Shown piece after piece: positions 9,056 through 19,423 of a stretch of 64,000 nucleotides of DNA. The notes under the pieces are model-generated. The model was not told the origin of the DNA. It saw only the letters and a list, made by a program, of their open reading frames with translations, and did no database searches. The position numbers and the translations under genes are program-made. This stretch comes from Methylobacterium aquaticum (lineage in GTDB: Bacteria; Pseudomonadota; Alphaproteobacteria; Rhizobiales; Beijerinckiaceae), in NCBI RefSeq assembly GCF_016804325.1, contig NZ_CP043627.1:6417001-6481000 (forward strand), written 5' to 3'. Every line of letters begins with the position of its first letter. The stretch's first letter is position 1.

Positions 9056-10062
9056 GCAAGAGCATCCGCCATCTGATGGCCCGACCCGCTCCGGATCAGG
9101 CAGTGGGCAGTGCATCGTCAACGGAATCAACGACTTCACCCCCCTTACCAGCTGGTAATCCCCCCTCCCCCCGCCGCACCGGCGCAGCCCGGTCGTTCGG
9201 TGCCGCGTGGCAGGCGCAGGAGCAGGCACGCGCGGCCGCCGATGCCGAGCGCGACGGCAGCGTGGTCGAGCTCGATCCGGGTCTCTGCGATCCCTCGGCG
9301 ATCGCGGATCGCGTTCCCGATACGACCGATGCGGCCTTCGATGCCTTCGTGGAGCAGATCCGCGACGAGGGCCAGCGCAGCCCTGCCCTGGTCCGTCCGA
9401 AGCCCGGCGAGCCCGGCCGCTACGAGATCGCCTATGGTCGCCGCCGGCACCGCGCGGCGCGGATCCTCGGGCGTCCGCTGCGCGCCATCGTGCGCCCGCT
9501 GAGCGACACCGAGCTCGTCATCGCGCAGGGGTCGGAGAACCTGGCGCGGGCCGACCTGAGCTACATCGAGCGGGCCCATTTCGCCCAGAACATGGTGCGG
9601 GCCGGTGTCACGCGCGACGTCATCGCGAAGGCGATGGGCCTGCAGACCACCCATCTGTCGAGCCTGCTGAGCGTCGCCGAGGCGATTCCCGCGTCGGTGC
9701 TCGCCGTCATCGGCCCCGCCCCCAGGATCGGCCGGCCCAACTGGCTCACGTTGGCCGACCGGATCAAGTCCGCGACCCCCGAGCGGATCGACAGCGCCCT
9801 CGCCTCGCCGGACCTGTCCGGGAAGTCGTCGAACGAGCGGTTCGCCGTGGTGCTGGCGGGGCTCGCCGCGGCACCCAAGGTGGCGAAGCGGGCGAAGGCC
9901 GAGACGCTGAAGGATGCCAAGGGCCTGAAATTCGCGCGCGTCGAGCGCAGCACGTCCGGCGTGCGCGTGACGACGGATGAGGCGAACGAACCCGGATTCG
10001 GCGACTATCTCGCCGCGCGGCTCCCCGAGATCCTGGCCGCCTACCGGGCGAGCAAGGCGTGA
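9052..10062 (+). CDS. repB: RepB/ParB-type partition protein
   Basis: 336-residue DNA-binding partition protein. The ParB/Sulfiredoxin domain is seen at about residues 80-180: PDTTDAAFDAFVEQIRDEGQRSPALVRP, YEIAYGRRRHRAARILG and ENLARADLSYIERAHFAQNM. A helix-turn-helix follows (VTRDVIAKAMGLQTTHLSSLLSVAE). It would bind parS and stimulate RepA. Unusually, a perfect palindrome resembling parS (TTACCAGCTGGTAA) lies inside its own 5' coding region. Translation is coupled to repA by an ATGA overlap. Confidence 0.9.
   Translation: MSKSIRHLMARPAPDQAVGSASSTESTTSPPLPAGNPPSPRRTGAARSFGAAWQAQEQARAAADAERDGSVVELDPGLCDPSAIADRVPDTTDAAFDAFVEQIRDEGQRSPALVRPKPGEPGRYEIAYGRRRHRAARILGRPLRAIVRPLSDTELVIAQGSENLARADLSYIERAHFAQNMVRAGVTRDVIAKAMGLQTTHLSSLLSVAEAIPASVLAVIGPAPRIGRPNWLTLADRIKSATPERIDSALASPDLSGKSSNERFAVVLAGLAAAPKVAKRAKAETLKDAKGLKFARVERSTSGVRVTTDEANEPGFGDYLAARLPEILAAYRASKA
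9129..9158 (+). promoter_or_regulatory. parS-like palindrome inside repB (site 1)
   Basis: TTACCAGCTGGTAA at 9145-9158 is a perfect 14-base palindrome centred on GC, close to the repABC parS consensus GTTNNNNGCNNNNAAC. It forms one arm of a long inverted repeat with 10420-10449. Confidence 0.6.
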
Positions 10063-10135
10063 TCCGTCGGCTGTCCGACCGATCGCGTCGCGACGCGGAA
10101 CTCGGCTCCGCTCCGGCGCCCCGCGGGCTCGCCAT

Positions 10136-10167
10136 ACCCGTTCCGGAGTAAGCCTGCCGGAACGGGT
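10136..10167 (+). terminator. Hairpin downstream of repB
   Basis: Perfect 11-base stem ACCCGTTCCGG / CCGGAACGGGT with a 10-base loop, 73 bases after the repB stop. There is no T-run, so it may be a weak terminator or a structured RNA. The rest of 10063-10808 holds no repC and no gene I recognise, apart from parS-like site 2. Confidence 0.45.
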
Positions 10168-10419
10168 GTCGAGGGCGAGACCGGGCGGCACGGTGAGGCC
10201 GTCGGCCTCCCTCCCGTCGCCCTCGACGATCCGTCGGCTCGTGCGGGCGATCCTGCTCCGGCAGGACGATCGGCGAGCCGCCCGGCGCTGTCGCGAAATT
10301 CCCCCGGGAGGCATCGCCCCCAGCGGTGGCGATGCCTCCGCCGGCCCTCCGATCCCGGCAGTCCCGCCGATCCGGTCCTGCCGGTCCGCGTGGCGGGCCC
10401 CGCGATTGCGGGACCGAGG

Positions 10420-10449
10420 ATACCACCTGGTAAGGGGGGTGAAGTCATT
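10420..10449 (-). promoter_or_regulatory. parS-like site 2, inverted relative to site 1
   Basis: ATACCACCTGGTAA followed by GGGGGGTGAAGTCATT is nearly the reverse complement of 9129-9158. The similarity continues more weakly for about 20 more bases (GACAATCGATTGCCC versus GACGATGCACTGCCC). Together the two sites flank most of repB. Confidence 0.55.
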
Positions 10450-10808
10450 GATTTTACAGACAATCGATTGCCCGGCGCCGGCGTCCGGTACGGAGAAGCC
10501 GGCACCGGCGGCCCCGTGACGAGGCGCCCGCGATCCCGCTGCCATCGCAGCCCGTGCGCGGGCTCCGGCGCGCGTCCCGGGTCGTCATGCGACATGCCCG
10601 GAATGGCGTCGTCTTCGCCGGTCAGGTGATCGGCGACGGCATCGCGGTCGCGCTGCCGGGCGGGAGGCCGAGGGGAAGGGCCTCGCCATCGTGGACGCGC
10701 GCGGCAGCCGGGGAGGGGGCCTTGTCGGTATCCTTCAGGATCTCCGTCCCGCCTCCGCCGGACGGTCGCCGAAGCGCGGGCGATACGGCATCCGGATCGA
10801 CGCGCGCG

Positions 10809-11504
10809 TCACGCGGGATCGATCAGGCCCGTCGCTGCCGCGTGCGCGAGAAAGTCGTCCAATTCATCCGCTCCGAGCGCTCCATGACGCGGCACGGCGA
10901 TCGCCTGCTCGATGGCCATGAAGCGGCCCGGCAGGATGCGGAGGTCCGTCCGCTGCGCCACGAACGCCTCGACCGACTGCCTCACGCCCGCCGCGACCTC
11001 ACACCCGCCTTCGCAGAGCAGGCGCAGGGCGTCGTCCGGCACGGGCACCGTCACCAGTTCGGCGTGCCGAAGCGTGTGGGTCAGATGGCCGTGATAGGCG
11101 GCACCGGCGGCCGATGCGATCCGGATCTGCGGCCGGTCGGCGTCTTCGCCGTGCCGAAGCGCACTCGCGTCATGAACGGCGAAGACGCCTTCGATGCGCA
11201 TGTACGGACGGCTATAGGCGACCCGGTCGGCGCGCGCCGGGTCGATGGCGAGGAAGGCGACGTCCCAGGCGTCGGTTCCGACGGAGGCCATGACGGCGCC
11301 GGCCGACGGAAAGGTCACGAGGCGGACCGGGCGATCGAGCCAGGCGCCCAGCGCGCGGCCGAGATCCACGGCGATCCCGTGCGGTTCGCCGTCATCCGCC
11401 CCGATCCGCACGAGGGCGGCGTTGGCGAGGTTGATCGCGATGCGCAGGGGGCTGGATGCGGCCGGATCGAGGGCCGGTGCGCCGTCTTGCCCAGATTCAC
11501 TCAT
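10809..11504 (-). CDS. Transporter substrate-binding-like protein (SBP family 3), no signal peptide
   Basis: 231 residues with the bacterial extracellular solute-binding family 3 pattern: SPLRIAINLANAALV, GIAVDLGRALGAWLDRPVRLV, AWDVAFLAIDPARADRVAYSRPYMRIEGVF and a C-terminal GADELDDFLAHAAATGLI. Binding proteins of this family normally carry an export signal; none is seen here, so it may be a cytoplasmic sensor-like form or may start further upstream. It is the last gene of the minus-strand aromatic cluster. No permease or ATPase accompanies it. Confidence 0.75.
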   Translation of the reverse strand: MSESGQDGAPALDPAASSPLRIAINLANAALVRIGADDGEPHGIAVDLGRALGAWLDRPVRLVTFPSAGAVMASVGTDAWDVAFLAIDPARADRVAYSRPYMRIEGVFAVHDASALRHGEDADRPQIRIASAAGAAYHGHLTHTLRHAELVTVPVPDDALRLLCEGGCEVAAGVRQSVEAFVAQRTDLRILPGRFMAIEQAIAVPRHGALGADELDDFLAHAAATGLIDPA

Positions 11505-11607
11505 TGTCGGTGTCTCCCCCCGTCGAGGACGCTCCTCGCGCTCTCGAAGGCCTTGCGATCGGCGAGGCGGCGAACGGGCCTCCGGCCCGTCGCCGCCTCG
11601 TCCGCGG

Positions 11608-13107
<1,500 letters not shown>

Positions 13108-13202
13108 GGGTCGTCCTGTCGTGGGAAGGGGAGGGGGGTTGCGGGCGTCGTGCCCAATCCGGTCGATCGCGTCGCGGATTCCGGCTTCGCTCAGGCGCCG
13201 TA

Positions 13203-13964
13203 TCAGCCCGCCTTGAACTGGCGGGCCATCGCCTCGGTACCGCGGGCGAGGACGCCGACGTCGATGGCCACCGCGGTGAAGGTGGTGCCGATCGCGATGC
13301 AGGTTTTCGCGAACGCCGTGTCGGGCGTCAGGATGCCGGCGGGCTTGCCCGAAGCCAGGATGCGGCGCACCGCATCCTCGACCGCCGCGACCACCGCGGG
13401 GTGGCCCGGCTCGCCGACATGGCCGAGGCTCGCCGCCAGGTCCGCCGGCCCGATGAAGACGCCGTCGACGCCCTCGACCGCGCAGATCTCCTCCAGCCGG
13501 TCGAGGGCGGCCTGCGTCTCGACCTGCACGAGGAGGCAGATTTCCTCCGCGGCGCGCCTGGCATAGCCCGGGACCCGCCCGAACCGGGTGGCGCGGGTGA
13601 GGCCGGACACGCCGCGCACGCCTTCGGGCGGGTAGCGCGTCGCCGCGACCGCCGCGCGTGCCTCGTCGGCATCCTGGACGTAGGGGATCAGCAGGGTCTG
13701 CGCGCCGAGATCGAGGAAGCGCTTGATCAGCACCGTGTCGTTGGCGGCGGGCCGCACCACCGCCGAGACGGGGTAGGGCGCCACCGCCTGGAGCTGCGCC
13801 AGCACGGTGAGCGGATCGCCCGGCGAGTGCTCGGTGTCGAAGAGCAGCCAGTCGTAGCCCGACCCCGCCACGGCCTCCGCCGCGTAGGAGCCCGGCAGGC
13901 TGCACCACAGGCCGATCTGCTGGCGGCCCTCGTGCAAGGCGCGCTTGAAGCGGTTCTCGATCAT
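13203..13964 (-). CDS. hpaI: HpcH/HpaI-family aldolase
   Basis: 253-residue class II pyruvate aldolase. Seen: [33 protein letters not shown] at the start, [26 protein letters not shown] in the middle, and the [15 protein letters not shown] metal/substrate loop. The family cleaves 4-hydroxy-2-oxo acids to pyruvate plus an aldehyde, as in homoprotocatechuate degradation. Eight bases separate it from the hydratase gene upstream, and an aldehyde dehydrogenase follows, so hydratase - aldolase - dehydrogenase form a logical chain. Confidence 0.88.
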   Translation of the reverse strand: MIENRFKRALHEGRQQIGLWCSLPGSYAAEAVAGSGYDWLLFDTEHSPGDPLTVLAQLQAVAPYPVSAVVRPAANDTVLIKRFLDLGAQTLLIPYVQDADEARAAVAATRYPPEGVRGVSGLTRATRFGRVPGYARRAAEEICLLVQVETQAALDRLEEICAVEGVDGVFIGPADLAASLGHVGEPGHPAVVAAVEDAVRRILASGKPAGILTPDTAFAKTCIAIGTTFTAVAIDVGVLARGTEAMARQFKAG

Positions 13965-13971
13965 CGTCGCC

Positions 13972-14754
13972 TCAGACGAACGAGACGCCGATGGCGCCGA
14001 GCGGGCCGTAATCGGCCTGGATCACGTCGCCCTTCTTGATGTCGACGGGGCGGGTGAACGAGCCGCCGAGCACGATCTGGCCTTTCTTGAGCCCGGAATC
14101 GACCGCCGCGAGCTTGTTGACGAGCCAGGCGACGCCCGCGGCCGGGTGACCCATGATGGCGGCCGAGACGCCGGATTCCTCGATGATGCCGTTCTGCGAC
14201 AGGGTCGCGCCGATCCAGCGGACATCGACGTCGAAGGGACGGATGGTGCGCCCGCCGACCACGATCGCCCCGAAGGCGGCGTTGTCGGCGATGGTGTCGA
14301 CGATCGCCCGCGGCACCTCGGTGCGGTAATCGATGATCTCGAGGGCCGGGACCACGAATTCGGTCGCCCGCATCACGTCGTAGATCCGGCAGCCCGGCCC
14401 CGACAGGTCCTCGCCCATGATGAAGGCGAGTTCCACCTCGAGCCGCGGCTTGATGAACAGGTCGGTGCGGATCTGGGCGCCGTCGTTGAACAGGGCGTCG
14501 TCGAGGATGCGGCCGTAATCCGGCTCGGTCATCTTCGAGGCCATCTGCATGGCGCGGGAGGTCAGGCCGATCTTGTGGCCGGCAAGCCGCGCGCCGGCGG
14601 CGATCCGGGCCTCGGCCCAGAGATCCTGGACCCGGTAGGCGTCGGCGATCTCCATGCCGGGAAAGGTCTTGGAGAGTTGCGGGCAGGGGACCCGCTCGCG
14701 CTCGGCCTTGAGGATGGCCTCGGCGGCCTTGCGGTGGTCGTCGTCGCTCAGCAC
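13972..14754 (-). CDS. hpaH: 2-oxo-hept-4-ene-1,7-dioate hydratase-like enzyme (HpaH / MhpD family)
   Basis: 260-residue member of the fumarylacetoacetate-hydrolase-fold hydratases. Typical segments: GHKIGLTSRAMQ, PRLEVELAFIMGEDLSGPGC, PALEIIDYR, DNAAFGAIVVGG and GGSFTRPVDIKKGDVIQADYGPLGAIGVSF. HpaH hydrates 2-oxohept-4-ene dioate to the 4-hydroxy-2-oxo acid cut by HpaI. It lies between the dioxygenase and the aldolase. The HpaH pathway normally begins with an extradiol dioxygenase, but the dioxygenase here is of the intradiol type, so the real substrate may differ. Confidence 0.85.
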   Translation of the reverse strand: MLSDDDHRKAAEAILKAERERVPCPQLSKTFPGMEIADAYRVQDLWAEARIAAGARLAGHKIGLTSRAMQMASKMTEPDYGRILDDALFNDGAQIRTDLFIKPRLEVELAFIMGEDLSGPGCRIYDVMRATEFVVPALEIIDYRTEVPRAIVDTIADNAAFGAIVVGGRTIRPFDVDVRWIGATLSQNGIIEESGVSAAIMGHPAAGVAWLVNKLAAVDSGLKKGQIVLGGSFTRPVDIKKGDVIQADYGPLGAIGVSFV

Positions 14755-14774
14755 GGCTGTTCGCTCCTGTAGGC

Positions 14775-15668
14775 TTACTTGATCGGCGGGCGCGGCAGCA
14801 CGGCCTCGCCGGGCTCCATGACGTAGGTGTAGTCGAGGGAATACCAGGGCGCCGAGACGTCCGCGGCGTCCGGATGCGGCTCGTCATGGCGCACGAAGTC
14901 GCCGAGGAGGGCCTTGGTCACGCCGAACTGCACGTCGGACTCGATATGCGGGTCGTTGGCGTCGTAGACCTGCGAGATCAGCACCTTGAAGCCCGGCTTG
15001 ACGATCAGGGCGTGCAGGTGGGCCGGTCGCATCGGGTGGCGATCTTGAGCCGCCAGCAGCCGGCCGACGACCCCGCCGGTGGGGATGGGATAGCCGATCA
15101 TCATCACCGAGCGGAACCAGAACCGGCCGGCGTCATCGGTGGTGAACTTGCCGCGCAGGTTCATCTCGGCCTGCTCGGGATCCTGGTTCTCGTAGAGGCC
15201 GACGGGCGAGGCGTGCCAGACATCGACCTCGGCGCCGGCGATCGGACGGCCCGCGCCGTCGATCACGCGCGCGTTGACGAAGAGCGGATCGCCCGGCGTC
15301 TCGGAGCGCAGAATCGTGCCGCCATTCTCGACCCGCGGCGCGTTGAGGCGCCAGAACGGCCCGAGCAGCGATTGCGAGGTCTCGGTGTTGCCGTGGTCGC
15401 CGTTGTTGAGGAGGCACACGAGGGAGGACACGCCGAGCGAGCCGGCCATCAGCACGAACTCGTTGTGGCTGTCGGAGGCCAGCGCGCCGATCTCGTTGAG
15501 GATCGCGGTGGCGTCGCGGAACTCGGCCTCGGTGAGGCGGACGTCGCGGACGAAGCCGTGCAGGTGGGTGATGAGCGAGGTCATGATCTCGCGCAGGCGC
15601 GGGTCGCGCGTCCGCGCCATGACCTCCAGAACCGCCGGCGTCACGTCCTGCTGGCGCTCGATGCGCAT
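14775..15668 (-). CDS. Intradiol ring-cleavage dioxygenase (hydroxyquinol/catechol 1,2-dioxygenase family)
   Basis: 297 residues with the N-terminal dimerisation domain of catechol-type dioxygenases (residues about 1-100) and the catalytic beta-sandwich. The four Fe(III) ligands are visible: Tyr159 (SPVGLYE), Tyr193 (IGYPIP), His217 and His219 (RPAHLHA). The sequence resembles hydroxyquinol 1,2-dioxygenases more than catechol enzymes, but I cannot separate them firmly. It is the first gene of the minus-strand cluster, facing a divergent GntR regulator that may control it. Confidence 0.9.
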   Translation of the reverse strand: MRIERQQDVTPAVLEVMARTRDPRLREIMTSLITHLHGFVRDVRLTEAEFRDATAILNEIGALASDSHNEFVLMAGSLGVSSLVCLLNNGDHGNTETSQSLLGPFWRLNAPRVENGGTILRSETPGDPLFVNARVIDGAGRPIAGAEVDVWHASPVGLYENQDPEQAEMNLRGKFTTDDAGRFWFRSVMMIGYPIPTGGVVGRLLAAQDRHPMRPAHLHALIVKPGFKVLISQVYDANDPHIESDVQFGVTKALLGDFVRHDEPHPDAADVSAPWYSLDYTYVMEPGEAVLPRPPIK

Positions 15669-15982
15669 GGCCCTGCCTCCCTGAATCGGCGCCCTGGTCC
15701 CATATCATCGATTATTCGTCAACAAGCGATTGTGCGGCGGCGAGGTCCGGCGTCGTTTGCGGCGTCGGATGCGGCGTATCGGACCGTTCATGCCCCTACC
15801 ACGATCGTGTGCGACCGACAGCAACGACACTGCCCGGATCGCCTCACATTTGATCAAACCCTGAATAAAAAAGGGATTTTCTGCGCCGTATCGGTTCGTC
15901 GCGGCCGGGCTCGCCTCACGCCGCACCCCGATCGCCTCCAATCCTCTGCCGGCAAGCGGCCGCCGGGAGGACACCACCATGA

Positions 15983-16012
15983 TTGACAACCAAAATCGTT
16001 TTTTCTAACGAT
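15983..16012 (+). promoter_or_regulatory. Promoter and inverted-repeat operator in front of the GntR gene
   Basis: TTGACA at 15983-15988 and TAACGA 17 bases later form a sigma70-like promoter. ATCGTT (15995-16000) and AACGAT (16007-16012) make an inverted repeat inside it, a plausible GntR operator. The gap 15669-15982 otherwise holds no gene; ATCGATTATTCGTCAACAAG near 15708 may be the promoter area of the minus-strand genes. Confidence 0.5.
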
Positions 16013-16054
16013 CGTCGACGAAGAACGACATCGCGCTGGCGGAGGGAGAGCGTC

Positions 16055-16831
16055 TTGACCGAGGCCAGGAGCCGACGCGCTGCGGGCGACCGGGACGGGA
16101 TCCGGCCCGGATCCGCCTCGGCCGAACCCGCTTCGGCCGTGCCGGGCCTCGCCCTGGTCGACGACGGCAAGAACACGATGGCGAGCCAGCTCGTCGATCG
16201 CTTGCGCGAGGCGATCGTGTCCGGCCAGTTCGAGGCGGGCAGCAAGATCAACCTGGAACGCGCCCGCGCGAGCTTCGGGGTCTCGCTCAGCCCGCTGCGC
16301 GAGGCCCTCGCCCGGCTGATCGCCGACGGCCTCGTGGTGTTCGAGGACAATCGCGGCTACCGCGTCGCGCCGGTCTCGCTCGCGAACCTCGCGGAGATCA
16401 CCCGGCTGCGGGAGGAATTCGAGGTCCTGGCCCTGCGCCAGGCGATCGCGATCGGCACCGTGGACTGGGAGGGCGACGTGATGCGCGCGCTCCACCGCAT
16501 GAACCGGACCGGGCGCGACCCGGAGCAGCCCGACACGCTGGAGCGATGGGAAGCCTATCACCGCGAGTTCCACCTCACGCTGATCGCCGGCTGCCGCATG
16601 CCGCTCCTGCTCAATTTCTGCAGCGTGCTCCTGACCCTGAACGACCGTTACCGCCGCTCCTTCCTGCGCCGCACGCCCGGCGGCGACCGCAACGTCGCCC
16701 ACGAGCACAGCGAGATCGCCCAGGGCGCGGTCGCCCGCGACGCCGACTTCGCCTGCGACTCCTTGCGCGAGCACATCCACCGGACGGGCACCAACCTGCA
16801 GCGGCACCTCGCCGACAGGCTCGCTCGTTAA
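16055..16831 (+). CDS. GntR-family transcriptional regulator (FCD-type ligand domain)
   Basis: 258 residues. A GntR winged helix lies at about residues 40-105 (ASQLVDRLREAIVSGQFEAGSKINLERARASFGVSLSPLREALARLIADGLV), followed by an all-helical FCD-like domain (LAEITRLREEFEVLALRQAI...; HREFHLTLIAGC; HEHSEIAQGAVARD). I choose the TTG at 16055 because a strong ribosome site GGAGGGAGAG precedes it; an in-frame ATG at 16178 would cut into the DNA-binding domain. It is divergent from the dioxygenase operon and adjacent to the isomerase and shikimate dehydrogenase genes, so it probably controls both. Confidence 0.88.
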   Translation: MTEARSRRAAGDRDGIRPGSASAEPASAVPGLALVDDGKNTMASQLVDRLREAIVSGQFEAGSKINLERARASFGVSLSPLREALARLIADGLVVFEDNRGYRVAPVSLANLAEITRLREEFEVLALRQAIAIGTVDWEGDVMRALHRMNRTGRDPEQPDTLERWEAYHREFHLTLIAGCRMPLLLNFCSVLLTLNDRYRRSFLRRTPGGDRNVAHEHSEIAQGAVARDADFACDSLREHIHRTGTNLQRHLADRLAR

Positions 16832-16881
16832 GCATCCCCCCGATCTCTCGAGCGACCCCCGAGCAACCCCCGAGCAACCCC

Positions 16882-17690
16882 ATGCACACCTCGTCCGACT
16901 GGCCGCTCGGCCTCGCGCACTTCACCTGCATCGGGGTGCCGCCCGTCGACCTCGTCCGGCTCGCCGCCCGGGCCGGCTGCGCGGCCGTGGGCCTGCGGCT
17001 CTACCCGGCCTTTCCGGGGGCGCCGTTCTACGAGCTGCCGACCGGGAGCGACGCCTTCCGGGCGATGCGCCGGGCGCTTGCCGACGAGGGGATGCGCGTC
17101 CACGACATCGAGTTCGTCACGCTCAGTGAGGATTTCGCCCCGGCCTCGCTCGCCGGCATCTTCGACTCCGCCGCGGGTCTCGGCGCCCGTCGCCTGAGCG
17201 TGTGCGGCGACGATGCCGACCGTCCCCGCCTCGTCGCGCGGTTTGCGGAACTCTGCGAGCTTGCGGCCGGGTTCGGCATGGGGGTGGACCTCGAATGCAT
17301 GGCCTGGCGGCAGGTCGCCAGCCTGCCGGAGGCCGTCCGGGTGGTCGAGGCCGCCGGCCGGCCGAATGGCGGCGTCCTCGTCGACGCGCTCCACCTTGCC
17401 CGGACCGGCGGCTCGCCCGACGACGTGCGCGCCGTGCCGCCCGGCCTGATCCGCCACGCCCAGCTCTGCGATGCGCCCGCGCAGGCGCCGGACTCGACGG
17501 AGGCGATCATCCAGGAGGCCCGGGCCGGGCGCCTGGCCCCGGGGAGGGGGCGCTGCCTCTCGCCGCGCTGGTCGCGGCCCTGCCGCCCACGACCTCCCTG
17601 TCGATCGAGGTACCGATCACCGGGACCACCACGCCCGAGGCGCATCTGCGGGCGAACCTGGCGGCGGCCCGCCGCGTGCTCGCCGCCTGA
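16882..17690 (+). pseudogene. TIM-barrel sugar-phosphate isomerase/epimerase-like protein, apparent 1-base deletion
   Basis: AP-endonuclease-2-type TIM barrel of about 270 residues (LGLAHFTCIGVPPVDLVRLAARAGCAAVGLR, VHDIEFVTLSEDF, GVDLECMAWRQVASLPEAVRVV, GGVLVDALHLARTGG, HAQLCDAP). The last 45 residues (EGALPLAALVAALPPTTSLSIEVPI...LAAARRVLAA) are in another frame; one extra G in the GGGGAGGGGG stretch at 17541-17550 restores PGEGAL and the reading frame. Relatives include 3-dehydroshikimate dehydratases and hydroxypyruvate isomerases. With the shikimate dehydrogenase next door, a role in quinate/shikimate-type catabolism is plausible. Probably an intact gene with a sequence error. Confidence 0.8.
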
Positions 17691-17724
17691 GCATCACCAA
17701 GAGGCAGGACGAAGAGGCAAGGCC

Positions 17725-18558
17725 ATGATCCGAGGCACCACGACGCTGATCGCCCATCTCGGCTACCCGACCGAGTCGTTCAAGGCGCCGATGATCTACA
17801 ATCCATGGTTCGAATCGCGCGGGATCGATGCCGTGGTGATGCCGATGGGGGTCAAGGCCGAGGATTACCCGGAGGTGTTCCGCGCGCTGTTCCGGCTGAC
17901 CAACATCCGCGGCGCCCTCGTGACCATGCCGCACAAGATCACCACGATCGGGCTCCTCGACGAGGTCAGCACCACGGCCAAGATCGCCGGCTCGTGCAAC
18001 GCGGTGCTGCGGCGCCCGGACGGCACGCTGCTCGGCGACATGTTCGACGGGGCCGGCTTCGTGCGCGGGATCCAGCGCAAGGGCCGCGACCTCGCCGGAG
18101 CCCGGGTCCTGGTCGTCGGCAGCGGCGGGGTCGGCTCGGCCATCGCCGCCTCGCTGGCGGCGGCCGGCATCGCGGGAATCGGGGTCTGCGACTACACCCC
18201 AGCCGTCGCCGAGGCCCTGGCCGGACGCCTGCGCGAGCACTACCCGGCGCTCGAGATCGCGACCGGCAGCAACGACCCGGCCGGCTACGACGTCGTGGTC
18301 AACGCCACGCCGCTGGGCATGAAGGACGGCGATCCCCTGCCGATGGACGTCGCCCGCATCGCGCCCGGCACCTTCGTGGGCGAGGTGGTGATGAAGCAGG
18401 AGCACACGCCGTTCCTGCGCGCCGCCCTGGAGAAGGGCTGCCCGATCCAGGTCGGCACCGACATGCTGTTCGAGCAGATCCCCGCCTACCTGGAATTCTT
18501 CGGATTCGGCACCACCACCGCCGAGGAGCTGCGCGCGGTCGCCCGCATCTCGTACTGA
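17725..18558 (+). CDS. Shikimate dehydrogenase-like NAD(P) oxidoreductase
   Basis: 277 residues. Substrate domain with GYPTESFKAPMIYNPWF and the catalytic-Lys motif TMPHK (LVTMPHKITTIGLLDE). The NAD(P) domain has VLVVGSGGVGSAIAASLAAAG, followed by VNATPLGMKDGDPLPMD and the C-terminal helix. The LVTMPHK and GDMFDGAGFVRGI variants mark the catabolic, quinate/shikimate-type AroE paralogues rather than the biosynthetic AroE. Start ATG 17725 has AGGACGAAGAGGCAAGG upstream. It follows the isomerase by 34 bases, likely in one operon. Confidence 0.87.
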   Translation: MIRGTTTLIAHLGYPTESFKAPMIYNPWFESRGIDAVVMPMGVKAEDYPEVFRALFRLTNIRGALVTMPHKITTIGLLDEVSTTAKIAGSCNAVLRRPDGTLLGDMFDGAGFVRGIQRKGRDLAGARVLVVGSGGVGSAIAASLAAAGIAGIGVCDYTPAVAEALAGRLREHYPALEIATGSNDPAGYDVVVNATPLGMKDGDPLPMDVARIAPGTFVGEVVMKQEHTPFLRAALEKGCPIQVGTDMLFEQIPAYLEFFGFGTTTAEELRAVARISY

Positions 18559-18768
18559 CGATTCCACGACGCGCCGCTCCGTTTCCATGCGGCTATCGCC
18601 TTCACACATCTCGGTTTGAGTGATGTCCCCTTTAAAGGTGGCGCGCCTCCCCTCCCCTTTGTGGGGAGGGGAAAGTGCAAGTATTTACAGTTGGTTGGCT
18701 ATTGGAAGAGAAGTGTGAATCAACAAGCTCCATGCGGAGTGGCCTGACTTCAAACCGGTGCGCGAGCA

Positions 18769-19413
18769 TCAGGCTCCGAGCCAGGATTCGTGGACGGAAC
18801 CGCTTGCCGTGTCCGGCTTCGCCTCGCCGATGAAGATCACGACCGGGCCATGCGCGTCGCGGCGCGGGTCGTAGAAGTCGAGCAGGGCCGGATAGCGGTG
18901 CTGGAAGAAGGCGGGCTTCCGGTTCTCGCGACCGAGCCAGTGATCGATGACGACCTGGTCGCCATGGACGGCGTTGGGAACCGGGCCGCACGATCCCGGC
19001 GCCATCCAGCGCCCGGGTTCGGCCGCGAAGGCGGCGTAGAGGGGGGACAGTTCGTCGCCGTGCCAGCGCAGCAGCGCGCTGGAGACGCGGCCTTTGTGGA
19101 AATAGTCCTCCATCGCGGCGGGGCCGGGTTCGGCGAGAGCGTCGGCCGGTCCGGTCAGGACGGTGTCGAGGTCGCAGAGCAAAGCCGTCCCCTCGACGAG
19201 GCCGGGGCGGAACGCCTCCATCTTCGCCCACCAGGCCGGCCAGTCGTGGCGCAACGCCACCCGCTCGACCCCGTCGAGATCGAGCGGAAGGTCGGTGAGG
19301 CAGAGGATGCGTCGGAAAGCCGGCGCGTGGCGGCGCACGCCGGCGGCGAGGCGCGCGACCCATGTCGCGTCGTAGCGGCCGCCGCCCTTCAGCACGGTGA
19401 TCAGGGTTGCCAT
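18769..19413 (-). CDS. Glycosyltransferase-like protein (nucleotide-diphospho-sugar transferase fold)
   Basis: 214 residues beginning MATLITVLKGGGRYDATWVARLAAGV. It shows a DXD-type motif (ALLCDLDTVLTGPAD) and PNAVHGDQVVIDHWL, a pattern seen in family-8-like transferases and in capsule or lipid glycan proteins of Methylobacterium. The donor and acceptor are unknown. It ends the minus-strand pair with the GT29-like gene, 10 bases apart, at the left end of the glycosyltransferase cluster. The gap 18559-18768 holds a small CCCCTCCCCTTTGTGGGGAGGGG hairpin-type repeat and no gene. Confidence 0.7.
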   Translation of the reverse strand: MATLITVLKGGGRYDATWVARLAAGVRRHAPAFRRILCLTDLPLDLDGVERVALRHDWPAWWAKMEAFRPGLVEGTALLCDLDTVLTGPADALAEPGPAAMEDYFHKGRVSSALLRWHGDELSPLYAAFAAEPGRWMAPGSCGPVPNAVHGDQVVIDHWLGRENRKPAFFQHRYPALLDFYDPRRDAHGPVVIFIGEAKPDTASGSVHESWLGA

Positions 19414-19423
19414 GGTGCGGGGG

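Noticed and set aside
16546..18558. A 670-residue plus-strand protein covering the isomerase and shikimate dehydrogenase
   Set aside because: It begins in a shadow frame of the GntR gene and runs past the isomerase's apparent frame break; two separate genes with their own starts are seen.
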